Under the pieces are notes generated by a model. That model was not told the DNA's origin. It searched no databases and was given only the letters and a program-made list of their open reading frames with translations. The position numbers were made by a program, and so were the translations under genes. From Allorhizobium borbori (GTDB lineage: Bacteria > Pseudomonadota > Alphaproteobacteria > Rhizobiales > Rhizobiaceae): a stretch of DNA of 64,000 bases. Shown piece after piece: positions 54,297 to 63,351 of the stretch (the stretch's first letter is position 1; every line of letters begins with the position of its first letter). The stretch is from NCBI RefSeq assembly GCF_014196535.1, contig NZ_JACIDU010000013.1:62001-126000 (forward strand). The letters are read 5' to 3'.

Positions 54297-55601
54297 TTAA
54301 ACCCCCAACCGGTCGCGCAGCCCGTACCACCAAGCGCCGAGCATGGTGAGCGGAACCCGGAACGTCTTGCCGCCGGGGAATGGCAGGTTGGGCAGTGAAG
54401 CCCAGACATCGAACCGTTCCGCCTGACCGGAAACGGCTTCGCCCAGAATCTTGCCCAGAAGTTGCGTCGTCGTCACGCCATGGCCGCTGTCGCCATGCGA
54501 GAAATAGACGGTGGGCGAAAGTCTGCCGATATGCGGTATGCGGGTCAGCGTCAGCGCGAAGTTGCCGCTCCACGCGAAGTCGATCTTGACGCCGGCAAGC
54601 TGCGGGAAGGTTTTTACGAGGTTCGGCTGGATGTAGGCGACGATATCCTTGGGGTCGCGCCCGCCGTAATTGATGCCGCCGCCATAAAGCAGGCGGTTGT
54701 CGGCGGTGCGACGATAATAATCGAGCACGTAATTGGCGTCCTCGACGCAGTAATCTGCGGGAAGCAGGCTCTCAAGCAGCCTTGCGTCGAGCGGTTCGGT
54801 GGTCAGAACCTGGCTCGAGACCGGCATCATGCGGCTCGAAACCTCTGGCAGCGTCTCGCCGAGATAGGCATTGCCGCAGACCAGCACATATTTCGCCTTC
54901 ACCGAACCCTTTGCCGTTTGCACGGAGGGCGAAGCCCCGGTGTCGATCTTCAACACCCGCGAGTTCTCGAAAATCCGCCCGCCCAGCCGCTCGATCACGG
55001 CGGCTTCGCCGAGCGCGTAGTTCAGCGGGTGGAAGTGGCCGCCTAACGTATCGATCATGCCACCGACGTAGCGGTCGGACCTGGCGTAGCGGTGGACCTC
55101 GGCCTTCGACACCATTTGCAGGCCGGTATGGCCGTGCTTTTCCCAGGTGGCCTTGTGGGCCTCCATCTCGCGGATCTGCTTTTCGGTGAAGGCGGCAAAG
55201 AAGCCGCCTTGCCGCAGGTCGCAGGCGATATCGTACTTCGCCACCCGCTCACGAATGATATGGCCGCCTTCCAGCGACATGGCGCCGAGCTTTGCGGCTT
55301 TGTCCGGTCCATAGCGACGGGCAATCGTGCCGATGTCGCGGCTGTAGCCATTGACGATCTGGCCGCCATTGCGACCGGACGCGCCGAAGCCGATGCGCTC
55401 GCCTTCCAGCACGATGACGGAATAACCCTTCTCGATCAGTGTCAGCGCGGCGGAAAGGCCGGAAAAGCCGGCGCCGACGACGCAGATGTCGGCTTCGAGC
55501 GTGCCTTCCAGCGTCGGACGGATGGTCTTGTCATTGGCCGACCAGGCATACCAGGAGGCGGTGTGGCCGGGATTGTTGGGGGAGGTGATCTGTGCGGTCA
55601 T
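54297..55601 (-). CDS. FAD-dependent oxidoreductase, PuuB type (copy 2)
   Basis: A 434-residue DAO-family flavoprotein. ICVVGAGFSGLSAALTLIEK (about residues 40-59) binds FAD, and FGASGRNGGQIVNGYSRD is close to E. coli PuuB, the gamma-glutamylputrescine oxidase. It lies three bases after a PuuA-type ligase gene in the same operon. Copy 1 at 23867-25153 shares the fold but diverges in the early residues, so substrate preference may differ. Confidence 0.83.
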   Translation of the reverse strand: MTAQITSPNNPGHTASWYAWSANDKTIRPTLEGTLEADICVVGAGFSGLSAALTLIEKGYSVIVLEGERIGFGASGRNGGQIVNGYSRDIGTIARRYGPDKAAKLGAMSLEGGHIIRERVAKYDIACDLRQGGFFAAFTEKQIREMEAHKATWEKHGHTGLQMVSKAEVHRYARSDRYVGGMIDTLGGHFHPLNYALGEAAVIERLGGRIFENSRVLKIDTGASPSVQTAKGSVKAKYVLVCGNAYLGETLPEVSSRMMPVSSQVLTTEPLDARLLESLLPADYCVEDANYVLDYYRRTADNRLLYGGGINYGGRDPKDIVAYIQPNLVKTFPQLAGVKIDFAWSGNFALTLTRIPHIGRLSPTVYFSHGDSGHGVTTTQLLGKILGEAVSGQAERFDVWASLPNLPFPGGKTFRVPLTMLGAWWYGLRDRLGV

Positions 55602-55604
55602 GGG

Positions 55605-56963
55605 TTACACCGTTCGAATGTAGGCGTCGTATTCGACGTCGGTTACGCGCAGCGAAAATTCAGCGATTTCCTGATCCTTGCAGGCCGTGTAGAGCGAGCG
55701 ATATTGCGGCCCGAGCGCTGCATAGGCGAAGCTGGAGCGGGCGAAATTATGCACCGCCTGAGCCCAGTTTGTCGGCAATGCCTCATGGGTCGCGCCGTGA
55801 TCGTCGCCGCTGATGGCGCCGCCGGGGCGGATCTTTTCCTTCATGCCGGCAAGGGCTGCGGAGAGGATCATTGCCAGCACCAGATAGGGGTTGGTGTCGG
55901 CGCCGGCCACGCGGTGCTCGATACGGGTCGCGGGCCTTGAGGCCGTGATGACGCGCACGGCGGCGGAGCGGTTGTCGAAGCCCCACGAGGCATAGGTGGG
56001 CGCATGTTCGGACGGCCGCAGGCGGCGATAGGAATTGGCATGCGGCGCAAAGATCGCCATGCTCGCTGCCATGTTGTCCAACAGACCGCCGACAGAATGC
56101 ATCAGCGCCTCGGATGGCCCGTCCTCGCCCACATAGATGTTGCGGCCCATCTCGTCGAGCATGGAGAAATGGACATGCATACCCGAACCGGCCTGCGTGC
56201 CGTAGGGCTTGGCCATGAAGGTGGCATCCAGCCCGTGGCGGCGCGCCACGCCTTTGACGATACGCTTCAAAAGAAGCGCATAATCGGCGGCGCGCAGCGG
56301 ATCGGGAACGTGATTGAGATTGATTTCATACTGGCCGGGACCGTTTTCGCGCAATGTCGTGTCGGCAGCCACATCCTGCGCCCGGCAGGCGGCGGAAATA
56401 TCGTGGAACACGGCCTCGAAATCCTGAAGTTCGGAAATCGAGAGAACCTGCGTCTGGCCGGTGTGCCAGCGGCCTTCACGGCTGTTGGGCGGGCGCACCG
56501 GATCGAGCGCCGAACGCACGGGGTCGATCAGGTAGAATTCCAGTTCGGTCGCGACCACCGGCGTCAGGCCCACCGCCTTGTAACGGGCCATGACCTGTTG
56601 CAGCAGATGGCGCGGATCGGCGAAATAGCCGGTGCCGTCGGTGTTTTTCATGCCAAGCAGCACCTGCGCCGTCGGCCGCTGCAGCCAGGTGACGCGCGAC
56701 AGGGTTTCGATGGCCGGAAAGCAGATGCCGTCCGGGTCGCCCGTGCCTTCGGCAAGGCCGGCGGCGTTCACGTCGCGGCCCCACACGTCCAGCGCATAGA
56801 CGGAGCGGGGAATGGCCATGCCCTTGGTCAAAACGTCAAAGGCGCGCTCGCGGGGTATCCACTTGCCGCGCGGCATGCCGTTCACGTCGATGACAAAGGC
56901 TTCCAGCAGTTCGATATCAGGGTTCTGGTCGAGGAATTCTTTTGCTTTTTGGGCAATATCCAT
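55605..56963 (-). CDS. Glutamine-synthetase-like ligase, PuuA type (copy 2)
   Basis: A 452-residue GSI-fold enzyme without the adenylylation tail. Family blocks include TELEFYLID, GSGMHVHFSM, NSYRRLRPS and TRIEHRVAGADTNPYL. I start it at 56963 (MDIAQKAKEF); the longer frame upstream is not supported. The pairing with a PuuB-type oxidase suggests gamma-glutamylation of a polyamine or another amine. Confidence 0.82.
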   Translation of the reverse strand: MDIAQKAKEFLDQNPDIELLEAFVIDVNGMPRGKWIPRERAFDVLTKGMAIPRSVYALDVWGRDVNAAGLAEGTGDPDGICFPAIETLSRVTWLQRPTAQVLLGMKNTDGTGYFADPRHLLQQVMARYKAVGLTPVVATELEFYLIDPVRSALDPVRPPNSREGRWHTGQTQVLSISELQDFEAVFHDISAACRAQDVAADTTLRENGPGQYEINLNHVPDPLRAADYALLLKRIVKGVARRHGLDATFMAKPYGTQAGSGMHVHFSMLDEMGRNIYVGEDGPSEALMHSVGGLLDNMAASMAIFAPHANSYRRLRPSEHAPTYASWGFDNRSAAVRVITASRPATRIEHRVAGADTNPYLVLAMILSAALAGMKEKIRPGGAISGDDHGATHEALPTNWAQAVHNFARSSFAYAALGPQYRSLYTACKDQEIAEFSLRVTDVEYDAYIRTV

Positions 56964-57352
56964 TGGGCACCGGTTGTTGCATCCAATCGTTCCCCGGCGT
57001 TTCGTCCGCGCAAGGCGCAGCACGCATGAAGCCAAATGCGAAGGGCCGGCACATTGCGCCGTCTTCAGTCATTCGAATGCCATGGGGAAGGGGCGCGGAC
57101 CTTTGAAGTTTGGCCGTTCAGACGCCCGGAACGATCGGAAGAGGCTTGAGAAAAAGCGTCGTCCGTTCAGGTCGTTACGCTAATCGCCTGTCTCTGCGGC
57201 GTAGGTCAGAAAGCGTGGCATGAAGCCGGTCCCCTTGTTCTTGCGGCTGCCGGATAGGCTCCGCCAGCCGTTTCGTCCGCCGTCTTTGCGGACTTGGACG
57301 CTTTCAAGTCTGCCCCATCCGGCTGCGGAAAGCAACCGCAGTGCGGCAAACC
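56964..57352. other. Gap with two short hairpins, no gene seen
   Basis: About 389 bases with no supported gene. It must hold the promoter of the PuuA/PuuB pair on the minus strand (near 57000). Two perfect 6-bp hairpins lie at 57275-57293 (GTCCGC / GCGGAC) and 57323-57341 (CTGCGG / CCGCAG) after the end of the D-amino-acid dehydrogenase gene; neither has a T tract, so any terminator role is weak. Confidence 0.4.
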
Positions 57353-58606
57353 CTAAGGATTGAAGCGCTCGGCACGGAAGGCCGTGATGTCGATGACCGG
57401 CGTTTCGCCAAACATGGCTTCGGCAATGACACGGCCGGTAATCGGACCAAGCGTCAGGCCGTGATGGGCGTGGCCGAAGGCAAACCACAGGCCGGCGTGG
57501 CGCGGCGCCTTGCCGATGACCGGCAGCATGTCCGGCGTGCAGGGGCGCGATCCCATCCATGGTTCGGCGTCCAGCCGTTCGGTGAGCGGGAAGATGGAGC
57601 GGGCGATGCGTTCGGCCTTTTCAAGCTGAACCGGTGTCTTCGGCGCGGTACGAAGCGCAAACTCCGCCCCGGTCGTCAGGCGAATGCCCTTGGTCATCGG
57701 CGCAAGGAAATAACCGCGCTCGGCATCCATGGTCCAGCCGTTCAGCGTGGCATTGTCCTTGGTGCCGTAATGCATGTGGTAGCCGCGCTTGACGCCGAGC
57801 GGGAAGGAATAGCCAAGCCGCCCGGTAATGTCGTCCGACCATGGGCCGGTGGCGATCACCGCCTGCTCAGCCTCGATGATGCCGTCCTGTGTCACCACCT
57901 GCCAGCCTCTGCCGCTCGGGCCCGTCGCGAGGCTCGAGGCATCGCCGATCACGAAGCGCCCGCCGAGATGCTTGAAGTGCTCGACATAGGCGAGTGTCAG
58001 GCCGCGCGGATCGAGAACCGAGGTGGGGTCGGTCCATTTCAGGCCGCCTTTGAAGACCGGCGCCAGATGGGGTTCTTCCGCCGCCAGTTCCTCCGAAGTC
58101 AGCGTCTGGAAGCCGATGCCGAATTCGCGCGACAGCTTGTCGGCCATCCGGAAATCCTCGTCGCGACGCGCCTCGGTGCGATAGGCTTCCTTCCAGCCCT
58201 TGCGGGCAATCAGGTGTTCGGCACCGGCGGCGGCGATCAGCGTGTCATGCTCGCTGACGCTCCGTTCGATCAGTGGAGCATACGAATGGGCAATGGTCTT
58301 GTGACGCTCGGGATTGGAATTCCACCAGTATCGGGCGAGGAACGGCGCGACCGAAGGCAGGGCCGACCAGTGAAAGCGCGCGTCGATCTGGTCGTTGAAT
58401 GCATAGCGGAACAGAACGTCGAGCCCCTGCGGGAAGGCATAGGGAAAGATGCCCTCGCGCTGGATGAGGCCGGCATTGCCAAAGGAGGTTTCGAGCCCCG
58501 GTTCCTTCCGGTCGACCAGCACGACGGACTTGCCGCGCATCGCGAGTTGAAGGGCCGTCGAAACGCCAATAATGCCGGCTCCAAGGACGATTGCATCCGC
58601 TGTCAT
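57353..58606 (-). CDS. D-amino-acid dehydrogenase, DadA type
   Basis: A 417-residue FAD enzyme that oxidises D-amino acids and passes electrons to the membrane. FAD binds at IVLGAGIIGVSTALQLAMRG (about residues 6-25); VDRKEPGLETSFGNAGLIQR follows, and the C-terminal GAEFALR and WMGSRPCTPDMLPVIG are typical of the DadA-like group. I start it at 58606, with GGA upstream; a longer frame is not supported. It lies upstream of the PuuA-type gene and in the same direction but 389 bases away, so is probably separate. Confidence 0.82.
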   Translation of the reverse strand: MTADAIVLGAGIIGVSTALQLAMRGKSVVLVDRKEPGLETSFGNAGLIQREGIFPYAFPQGLDVLFRYAFNDQIDARFHWSALPSVAPFLARYWWNSNPERHKTIAHSYAPLIERSVSEHDTLIAAAGAEHLIARKGWKEAYRTEARRDEDFRMADKLSREFGIGFQTLTSEELAAEEPHLAPVFKGGLKWTDPTSVLDPRGLTLAYVEHFKHLGGRFVIGDASSLATGPSGRGWQVVTQDGIIEAEQAVIATGPWSDDITGRLGYSFPLGVKRGYHMHYGTKDNATLNGWTMDAERGYFLAPMTKGIRLTTGAEFALRTAPKTPVQLEKAERIARSIFPLTERLDAEPWMGSRPCTPDMLPVIGKAPRHAGLWFAFGHAHHGLTLGPITGRVIAEAMFGETPVIDITAFRAERFNP

Positions 58607-58763
58607 AATGAAAATCCAACTGCTTTTGAAATTTTGCTTGCGACAGGATGCCTCTCGCAGGGAGGCGGCGCAAACGAAAAATTTGACCGTTCGGGCAAAA
58701 TGCGTGTTGCGTTGCAAAATGGTTGGCGATGCCGATATATCGACACCAAATCAAGAAGGAAAG

Positions 58764-58790
58764 AAAAAGGGCGGCTTGTTGCCGCCCTTT
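58764..58790 (-). terminator. Intrinsic terminator of the DUF475 gene
   Basis: A perfect 10-bp stem (AAAGGGCGGC / GCCGCCCTTT, loop TTGTT) with further A on the plus-strand left side, so the minus strand ends in a U run. It lies 10 bases past the DUF475 stop. Confidence 0.85.
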
Positions 58791-58799
58791 CTTGTCCCG

Positions 58800-59897
58800 T
58801 CAGTGCGTTGCACCCATCGCCTCTGCTTCCCGTTCCTTGCGGTTGTGCCGCACGGAGGCCCAGAAGGAGATGCCGATGAGGCTTGCGCCGCCGAGACCGG
58901 TGATGACTTCCGGAATGTGGGCAAGCGTCTGCACATACATGATGACCGAGAGGATGAGCACCGCGTAGAACGCGCCGTGTTCGAGGTAGCGGTATTCGGC
59001 CAGCGTACCCTTTTCCACCAGCATGATGGTCATGGAGCGAACATACATGGCGCCGATGCCAAGGCCGATAGCGATGATGAACAGGTTCTGCGTCAGCGCG
59101 AAGGCGCCGATCACGCCGTCGAAAGAGAACGAGGCGTCCAGCACTTCAAGGTAGAGGAACGCGCCGAAGCCGCCCTTTGCCCCGGTTGCCGCGATCGACT
59201 TCTGCGACATGTCGAGCAGGCCGCCCAGCACTTCCACGGCGAGATAGGTGACGAGACCGTAGATCGCCGAGGTCATGAAGGTCACGGTGTCCTGTCCGTC
59301 GAGCAGGTTGGAGAACAACACGACGAGCAGGAGCACGATGCCGATTTCCACGCCCTTGATCGTTGCGGCGCGCGCCATCTTGCTTTCGAGCCACTGGATC
59401 CAGTGCACATCCTTCTCATGGTCGAAGAAGTAGGTCAGGCCGACCATCATCAGGAACGTGCCGCCGAAGGCTGCGATCGGCAGGTGGGCATCGGTCATGA
59501 TACGGGCATATTCCTCCGGCTTGGCGGCGGCCAGAACCAGAGCCTCCCAAGGGCCGATCTTGGCGGCGATGGCCACGATGGCGAGCGGGAAGATGATGCG
59601 CATGCCGAACACGGCGATGATGATGCCCCAAGTCAGGAACCGGTGCTGCCACTCGGGCGTCATGTCCTTGAGTTTGTTGGCGTTGACGATCGCGTTGTCG
59701 AAGGACAGCGAGATTTCGAGAACGGCGAGCACGACGCAGATGAAGAACACCGTGCCCATGCCGGCCAGCGTGCCGGTGGACGACCAACCGAGCCAGGCGC
59801 CGAGCGCAAGGCCGATGGCGGTGAAGGCGAAGGCCCAGGTAAAGTAGCTGAGCGTGGACTTGTGGGCCGCTGATTGCGGGTTGGATGACAGGCTCAT
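58800..59897 (-). CDS. DUF475 integral membrane protein, TerC-like
   Basis: A 365-residue protein with about eight hydrophobic segments. Two matching acidic motifs, EISLSFDNAIVNA (about residues 61-73) and EVLDASFSFDGVIGAF (about 251-266), lie in opposite halves of the protein; the same duplicated pattern marks TerC/Alx-type proteins, some of which export manganese. That suggests metal-ion transport, though I know of no direct proof for DUF475. GGGAGG precedes the ATG. The gene has its own strong promoter and a long structured leader, as metal exporters with riboswitches do. Confidence 0.8.
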   Translation of the reverse strand: MSLSSNPQSAAHKSTLSYFTWAFAFTAIGLALGAWLGWSSTGTLAGMGTVFFICVVLAVLEISLSFDNAIVNANKLKDMTPEWQHRFLTWGIIIAVFGMRIIFPLAIVAIAAKIGPWEALVLAAAKPEEYARIMTDAHLPIAAFGGTFLMMVGLTYFFDHEKDVHWIQWLESKMARAATIKGVEIGIVLLLVVLFSNLLDGQDTVTFMTSAIYGLVTYLAVEVLGGLLDMSQKSIAATGAKGGFGAFLYLEVLDASFSFDGVIGAFALTQNLFIIAIGLGIGAMYVRSMTIMLVEKGTLAEYRYLEHGAFYAVLILSVIMYVQTLAHIPEVITGLGGASLIGISFWASVRHNRKEREAEAMGATH

Positions 59898-59938
59898 CGG
59901 CTGACCTCCCGGAATTCAGGGGAAAGGGCAGGGACAAA

Positions 59939-60120
59939 CGAAAAAGGCACGCGGCCCGAGGCGCGCATGCGAAGCATGTTGCTTATGGTCATGGCAGACA
60001 ATATCCGCCGGCTTATTTGCAGGCGGTACCGACATCACGAGAGCGCCGTAAAAACTCTCGCCAGAGGGGCCCGGCACCAGGGTTCCATCCGCCGCGCTGT
60101 CGTACTGCGGCGGTAGCCTC
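59939..60120 (-). promoter_or_regulatory. Structured leader of the DUF475 gene with an internal terminator
   Basis: On the minus strand the leader starts with a closing helix AGAGG / CCTCT that encloses CCGCCGC / GCGGCGG and CCC / GGG, then follow hairpins CGAGAG / CTCTCG and CCGCC / GGCGG, then CATGC / GCATG, and finally a GCGCGC / GCGTGC stem (59947-59966) with TTTTT after it. That last element looks like an intrinsic terminator placed before the ribosome site. The CATGC hairpin overlaps the base of the terminator by one or two bases, so the two could exclude each other. The layout is that of a transcriptional riboswitch; I do not find the GGGGAGUAG mark of yybP-ykoY and leave the class open. 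Confidence 0.6.
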
Positions 60121-60125
60121 TGTTA

Positions 60126-60153
60126 ATTGTATCAGCTTCGGCCTTTCGTCAAG
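60126..60153 (-). promoter_or_regulatory. Sigma-70-type promoter of the DUF475 gene
   Basis: On the minus strand CTTGAC (60153-60148) and TACAAT (60131-60126) are separated by 16 bases, close to the rhizobial consensus CTTGAC-N17-CTATAT. The start site should be near 60119, at the first base of the leader helix. Confidence 0.7.
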
Positions 60154-60256
60154 GGCAGGAAGTTCTTTACATCGTCGCTTCTTCCCGCATGAATAGACTT
60201 TGAAATCGGCGGTACTGCTTTGAGCGGCTCCGCCCCGGGGATGAAGGACTGCAAGC

Positions 60257-61615
60257 ATGGCTGAAACGATGACCCTCAGAGCGCTGGCAAAAGATCTGGC
60301 CACGGGCCGTACCAGCGCCCGCAAGCTGGTGCGCGAATGCCTCGACCGGATTGCCGATCCGGAGGGTGAGGGCGAGCGTGCCTTCATCAAGGTTCATTCC
60401 GAACATGCGCTGGTAGCCGCCAGCGCCATCGACCAGATGCGCGAGGCCGGCATTGCGCCGTCGCCCTTTGCCGGCATTCCGATCTCGATCAAGGATCTCG
60501 CTGATATCGCCGGCGACGTGACGACCGCCGGCTCCACGGCGCTGGCAGATGCCGAGCCGGCCGAGGTTGATGCGCCGGTCGTTGCCCGGTTGCGCGCCGC
60601 CGGTTTCATCGTCATCGGCCGCACCAACATGACAGAGTTCGCCTTTTCGGGCATCGGCATCAATCCGCATTATGGTACGCCGGCGGCGCCCTTCGATCGT
60701 GTAACCCGCCGCATTCCCGGCGGTTCGTCCTCCGGGGCCGCCGTTTCGGTGGCCGATGGCATGGCCGCCATCGGCATCGGTTCGGATACCGGCGGCTCCT
60801 GCCGCATCCCGGCCGCTCTTTGCGGTGTCGTCGGCTACAAGCCTACAGCCTCCACCGTGCCGCGCGAAGGCGTGGTGCCGCTCTCGACCACGCTCGATTC
60901 CATCGGCCCGCTGGCCAATTCCGTCGAATGCGCGCGCATCGTGCACAATATACTCGCCGGCCTGCCGGTGGGCGAGGGGAAGGTCTCCACGCTGAAGGGC
61001 ATGCGCATCGCCGTGCCGCAGACGGTGATGCTCGATGGGCTGGATGCCCATGTCCAGCAATGTTTCGACCGGGCGCTGCATGCGCTGTCGCAGGCCGGTG
61101 CGCTCGTCACCCATCTGCCGCTCAAGGAGTTTGCACTGGTGGCGGCCATCAACGCCAAGGGCGGCTTCTCCGCTGCCGAGGCCTGGTCCTGGCATCGTGA
61201 ACACGACATCATCGAACGGCAGGCGGCGAAATACGATCCGCGCGTCCTCGCCCGTCTCGTCAAGGCGAAGGACCAGACCGGCGCCGATTACGTCGATGCA
61301 CTGAAGCTGCGCGCCGCGCTGATTTCCGGTGTCGAGGCGGCGATTGCCTCCTATGACGTTCTGGCCATGCCCACGGTGCCCATCGTGCCGCCGGCGATTG
61401 CCGCGCTGGAGGAGAACCTCGATCTCTTCACCCACGTCAACCAGACGATGCTGCGTAATCCGGCGGTGGTGAACATGTTCGACGGCTGCGCCATTTCGCT
61501 GCCGATGCACCGGCGCGGCGAGGCGCCGGCGGGTCTGATGCTGGCCGCAGCCGGGGGCCGCGACGCCGCTCTCTTCGCCCATGCGGCGGCAATCGAGACG
61601 GTGCTTGCGGTTTGA
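60257..61615 (+). CDS. Amidase signature family enzyme
   Basis: A 452-residue amidohydrolase of the GatA/amidase group. The Ser-cisSer-Lys triad is visible: Lys in [12 protein letters not shown] (about residues 75-86), the cis-Ser in [14 protein letters not shown], and the nucleophile Ser in [11 protein letters not shown]. It lacks partner gatB/gatC genes nearby and is shorter than GatA, so it is likely a stand-alone amidase of unknown substrate. It is divergent from the DUF475 gene and ends 145 bases before rpmI. Confidence 0.85.
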   Translation: MAETMTLRALAKDLATGRTSARKLVRECLDRIADPEGEGERAFIKVHSEHALVAASAIDQMREAGIAPSPFAGIPISIKDLADIAGDVTTAGSTALADAEPAEVDAPVVARLRAAGFIVIGRTNMTEFAFSGIGINPHYGTPAAPFDRVTRRIPGGSSSGAAVSVADGMAAIGIGSDTGGSCRIPAALCGVVGYKPTASTVPREGVVPLSTTLDSIGPLANSVECARIVHNILAGLPVGEGKVSTLKGMRIAVPQTVMLDGLDAHVQQCFDRALHALSQAGALVTHLPLKEFALVAAINAKGGFSAAEAWSWHREHDIIERQAAKYDPRVLARLVKAKDQTGADYVDALKLRAALISGVEAAIASYDVLAMPTVPIVPPAIAALEENLDLFTHVNQTMLRNPAVVNMFDGCAISLPMHRRGEAPAGLMLAAAGGRDAALFAHAAAIETVLAV

Positions 61616-61628
61616 TCCGATTCAACCG

Positions 61629-61657
61629 TTGCACTTTTGTGACTTCGCGTTTATAAG
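61629..61657 (+). promoter_or_regulatory. Promoter of rpmI-rplT
   Basis: TTGCAC (61629-61634) and TATAAG (61652-61657) with a 17-base spacer, just after the amidase stop. The leader of about 95 nt holds short hairpins, among them CCGGT / ACCGG near 61714-61729, and may take part in ribosomal protein autoregulation. Confidence 0.65.
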
Positions 61658-61760
61658 CCGCCCGTTCGAACGGCCCGGCAGGGCATGCCGTGGCCGTTTT
61701 CAATGCTCGGCAGATCCGGTTTCGTCACCGGTTCAGCCCACACAAGAACGGAGTAGCAAA

Positions 61761-61964
61761 ATGCCCAAGATGAAGACGAAGTCTGCCGCCAAGAAGCGGT
61801 TCAAGATCACGGCCACCGGCAAGGTGCTGGCAGCCGCTGCCGGCAAGCGCCACGGCATGATCAAGCGTACCAACAAGTTCATCCGCGATGCTCGCGGCAC
61901 GATGGTTCTGGCCGAGGCTGATGCCAAGAAGGTCGTCAAGAACTACCTGCCGAACGGTCTCTAA
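61761..61964 (+). CDS. rpmI: 50S ribosomal protein L35
   Basis: A 67-residue basic protein starting [20 protein letters not shown], the hallmark of bacterial L35; it joins the large subunit. The ATG at 61761 has GGAG upstream. The frame is open further upstream but only the 67-residue form is L35. It is followed 36 bases later by rplT. Confidence 0.97.
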   Translation: MPKMKTKSAAKKRFKITATGKVLAAAAGKRHGMIKRTNKFIRDARGTMVLAEADAKKVVKNYLPNGL

Positions 61965-62000
61965 GACCCGTCGCCCAACGAGCAATAAGGAGATCATGAT

Positions 62001-62405
62001 ATGGCTCGCGTAAAACGTGGCGTTACTTCCCGCGCCAAGCACAAGAAGGTTCTGAAGGCTGCTGAAGGCTTTTACGGCCGCCGCAAGAATACGATCCGCG
62101 CCGCCAAGGCTGCGGTTGACCGTTCGCGTCAGTATGCAACCCGCGACCGTAAGGTCAAGAAGCGCAACTTCCGCGCCCTGTGGGTTCAGCGTATCAACGC
62201 TGCCGTCCGCGAATTCGGCCTGACCTATGGCCGCTTCATCGATGGTCTGAACAAGGCTGGCATCGAAGTCGACCGCAAGGTCCTCTCCGACCTCGCCATT
62301 CATCAGCCGGAAGCCTTCAAGGCTCTGGTCGATGCTGCCAAGAAGGGCCTTGAGTACCTCAAGGAAGCCGGTTCGGCCAACGAGTTTGAAGCTGCGGTCA
62401 AGTAA
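62001..62405 (+). CDS. rplT: 50S ribosomal protein L20
   Basis: A 134-residue basic protein that binds 23S rRNA early in large-subunit assembly. [20 protein letters not shown] and [20 protein letters not shown] are diagnostic. AAGGAG precedes the ATG. It is coupled with rpmI and ended by a strong terminator. infC, which often heads this operon in bacteria, is not here. Confidence 0.97.
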   Translation: MARVKRGVTSRAKHKKVLKAAEGFYGRRKNTIRAAKAAVDRSRQYATRDRKVKKRNFRALWVQRINAAVREFGLTYGRFIDGLNKAGIEVDRKVLSDLAIHQPEAFKALVDAAKKGLEYLKEAGSANEFEAAVK

Positions 62406-62430
62406 ACCGCGCTTTTCAGACGCTTCATTG

Positions 62431-62465
62431 AAGAACCCGCGTCCGAAAGGCGCGGGTTCTTTCGT
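62431..62465 (+). terminator. Intrinsic terminator of rpmI-rplT
   Basis: A perfect 11-bp stem (AAGAACCCGCG / CGCGGGTTCTT, 9-base loop) followed by T bases, 25 bases after the rplT stop. It separates the ribosomal pair from the next genes. Confidence 0.85.
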
Positions 62466-62499
62466 TTGTGCGCTGGGCATGTCGCGGGGAGGCGGCGTT

Positions 62500-63351
62500 T
62501 TGGAAACAGGACAACTTTCATCCATTCCCGATGTGAGCGACGCCGACATCGCGCTGCTGGTGGCTGGCCTTGCCGACGCCAGCCGGCGGGTGCAGCGCGT
62601 CGAGCTTTCGCGTCGCACCGTCTGGATCAAGCGCTACGGCACGGAAGGCGCCATTTTCTGGCAGCGGCTCTATGCGCCGCTCACCCGCTTTTTGCCCGCC
62701 GCCTTCCGGCTGGCCCCGCGCCGCACGCCGGCCGGCATGATCCGTCAGGAAGAGGCCCGCATTGCCCGTTTCGCGGCGAAGGGCTTTTCCGTGCCCGTCG
62801 TGCTCTACAGTTCGCCGACGGCGCTCATCCTGTCCGATACCAGCCCTTCCGTGGAGAACAAGCTTCGGGCGCTGAGGGACGAGCAACCAGCGGTGCATGA
62901 GGCGCTTCTCGTGGCCTGCGCCGCCGAACTCGGGCGATTGCACGCGGCAGGACTCTGCCATGGCCGCCCGCATCCGCGTGACATGACGGTGATCGATGGC
63001 CGTATCGGCTTCATCGATTTCGAGGAGGAGCCGGAGGCGGTCATGCCACGGGCCATGGCGCAGGCGCGTGACCTCTGGGTGCTGTTTTTCCAGCTCGCCA
63101 CCCGCTCCATTGAGGGCGAGGCGACGCTTGAACGCGCCTATCAAGCCTGGACGGCGGAAGCACCCGCCGGGGCAAAGGCGGAACTTCGGTCGCTGATACG
63201 CTTCGCCGCGCGATTTTTGCCCTTTGCCCGGTTGATTGGCCGCGTGCGTATGGGTAGTGATCTGCGACGTTTCATCGTGGCTACCGGTTATCTTCAAAAG
63301 GCCATCGGGCAAGACAGCGTACCGGTCGGCAAGGCAGGATTAAATGACTGA
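62500..63351 (+). CDS. Kinase-fold-like protein of unknown function (LPS-kinase-like)
   Basis: A 283-residue protein. I start it at the TTG at 62500 because GGGGAGG lies seven bases upstream; an ATG at 62479 has none. [20 protein letters not shown] and [12 protein letters not shown] resemble the catalytic loop and the DFG-like metal motif of Kdo/lipid-A and small-molecule kinases, with Arg at the place where most carry Asn or Asp. Activity is therefore uncertain. It overlaps pheS by eight bases, so it is co-expressed with phenylalanyl-tRNA synthetase. Confidence 0.65.
   Translation: METGQLSSIPDVSDADIALLVAGLADASRRVQRVELSRRTVWIKRYGTEGAIFWQRLYAPLTRFLPAAFRLAPRRTPAGMIRQEEARIARFAAKGFSVPVVLYSSPTALILSDTSPSVENKLRALRDEQPAVHEALLVACAAELGRLHAAGLCHGRPHPRDMTVIDGRIGFIDFEEEPEAVMPRAMAQARDLWVLFFQLATRSIEGEATLERAYQAWTAEAPAGAKAELRSLIRFAARFLPFARLIGRVRMGSDLRRFIVATGYLQKAIGQDSVPVGKAGLND

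Noticed and set aside
59939-60120. Assignment of the DUF475 leader to the yybP-ykoY manganese riboswitch
   Set aside because: The conserved GGGGAGUAGC segment is not present and the helices do not match in order, so only a generic riboswitch-like label is justified.
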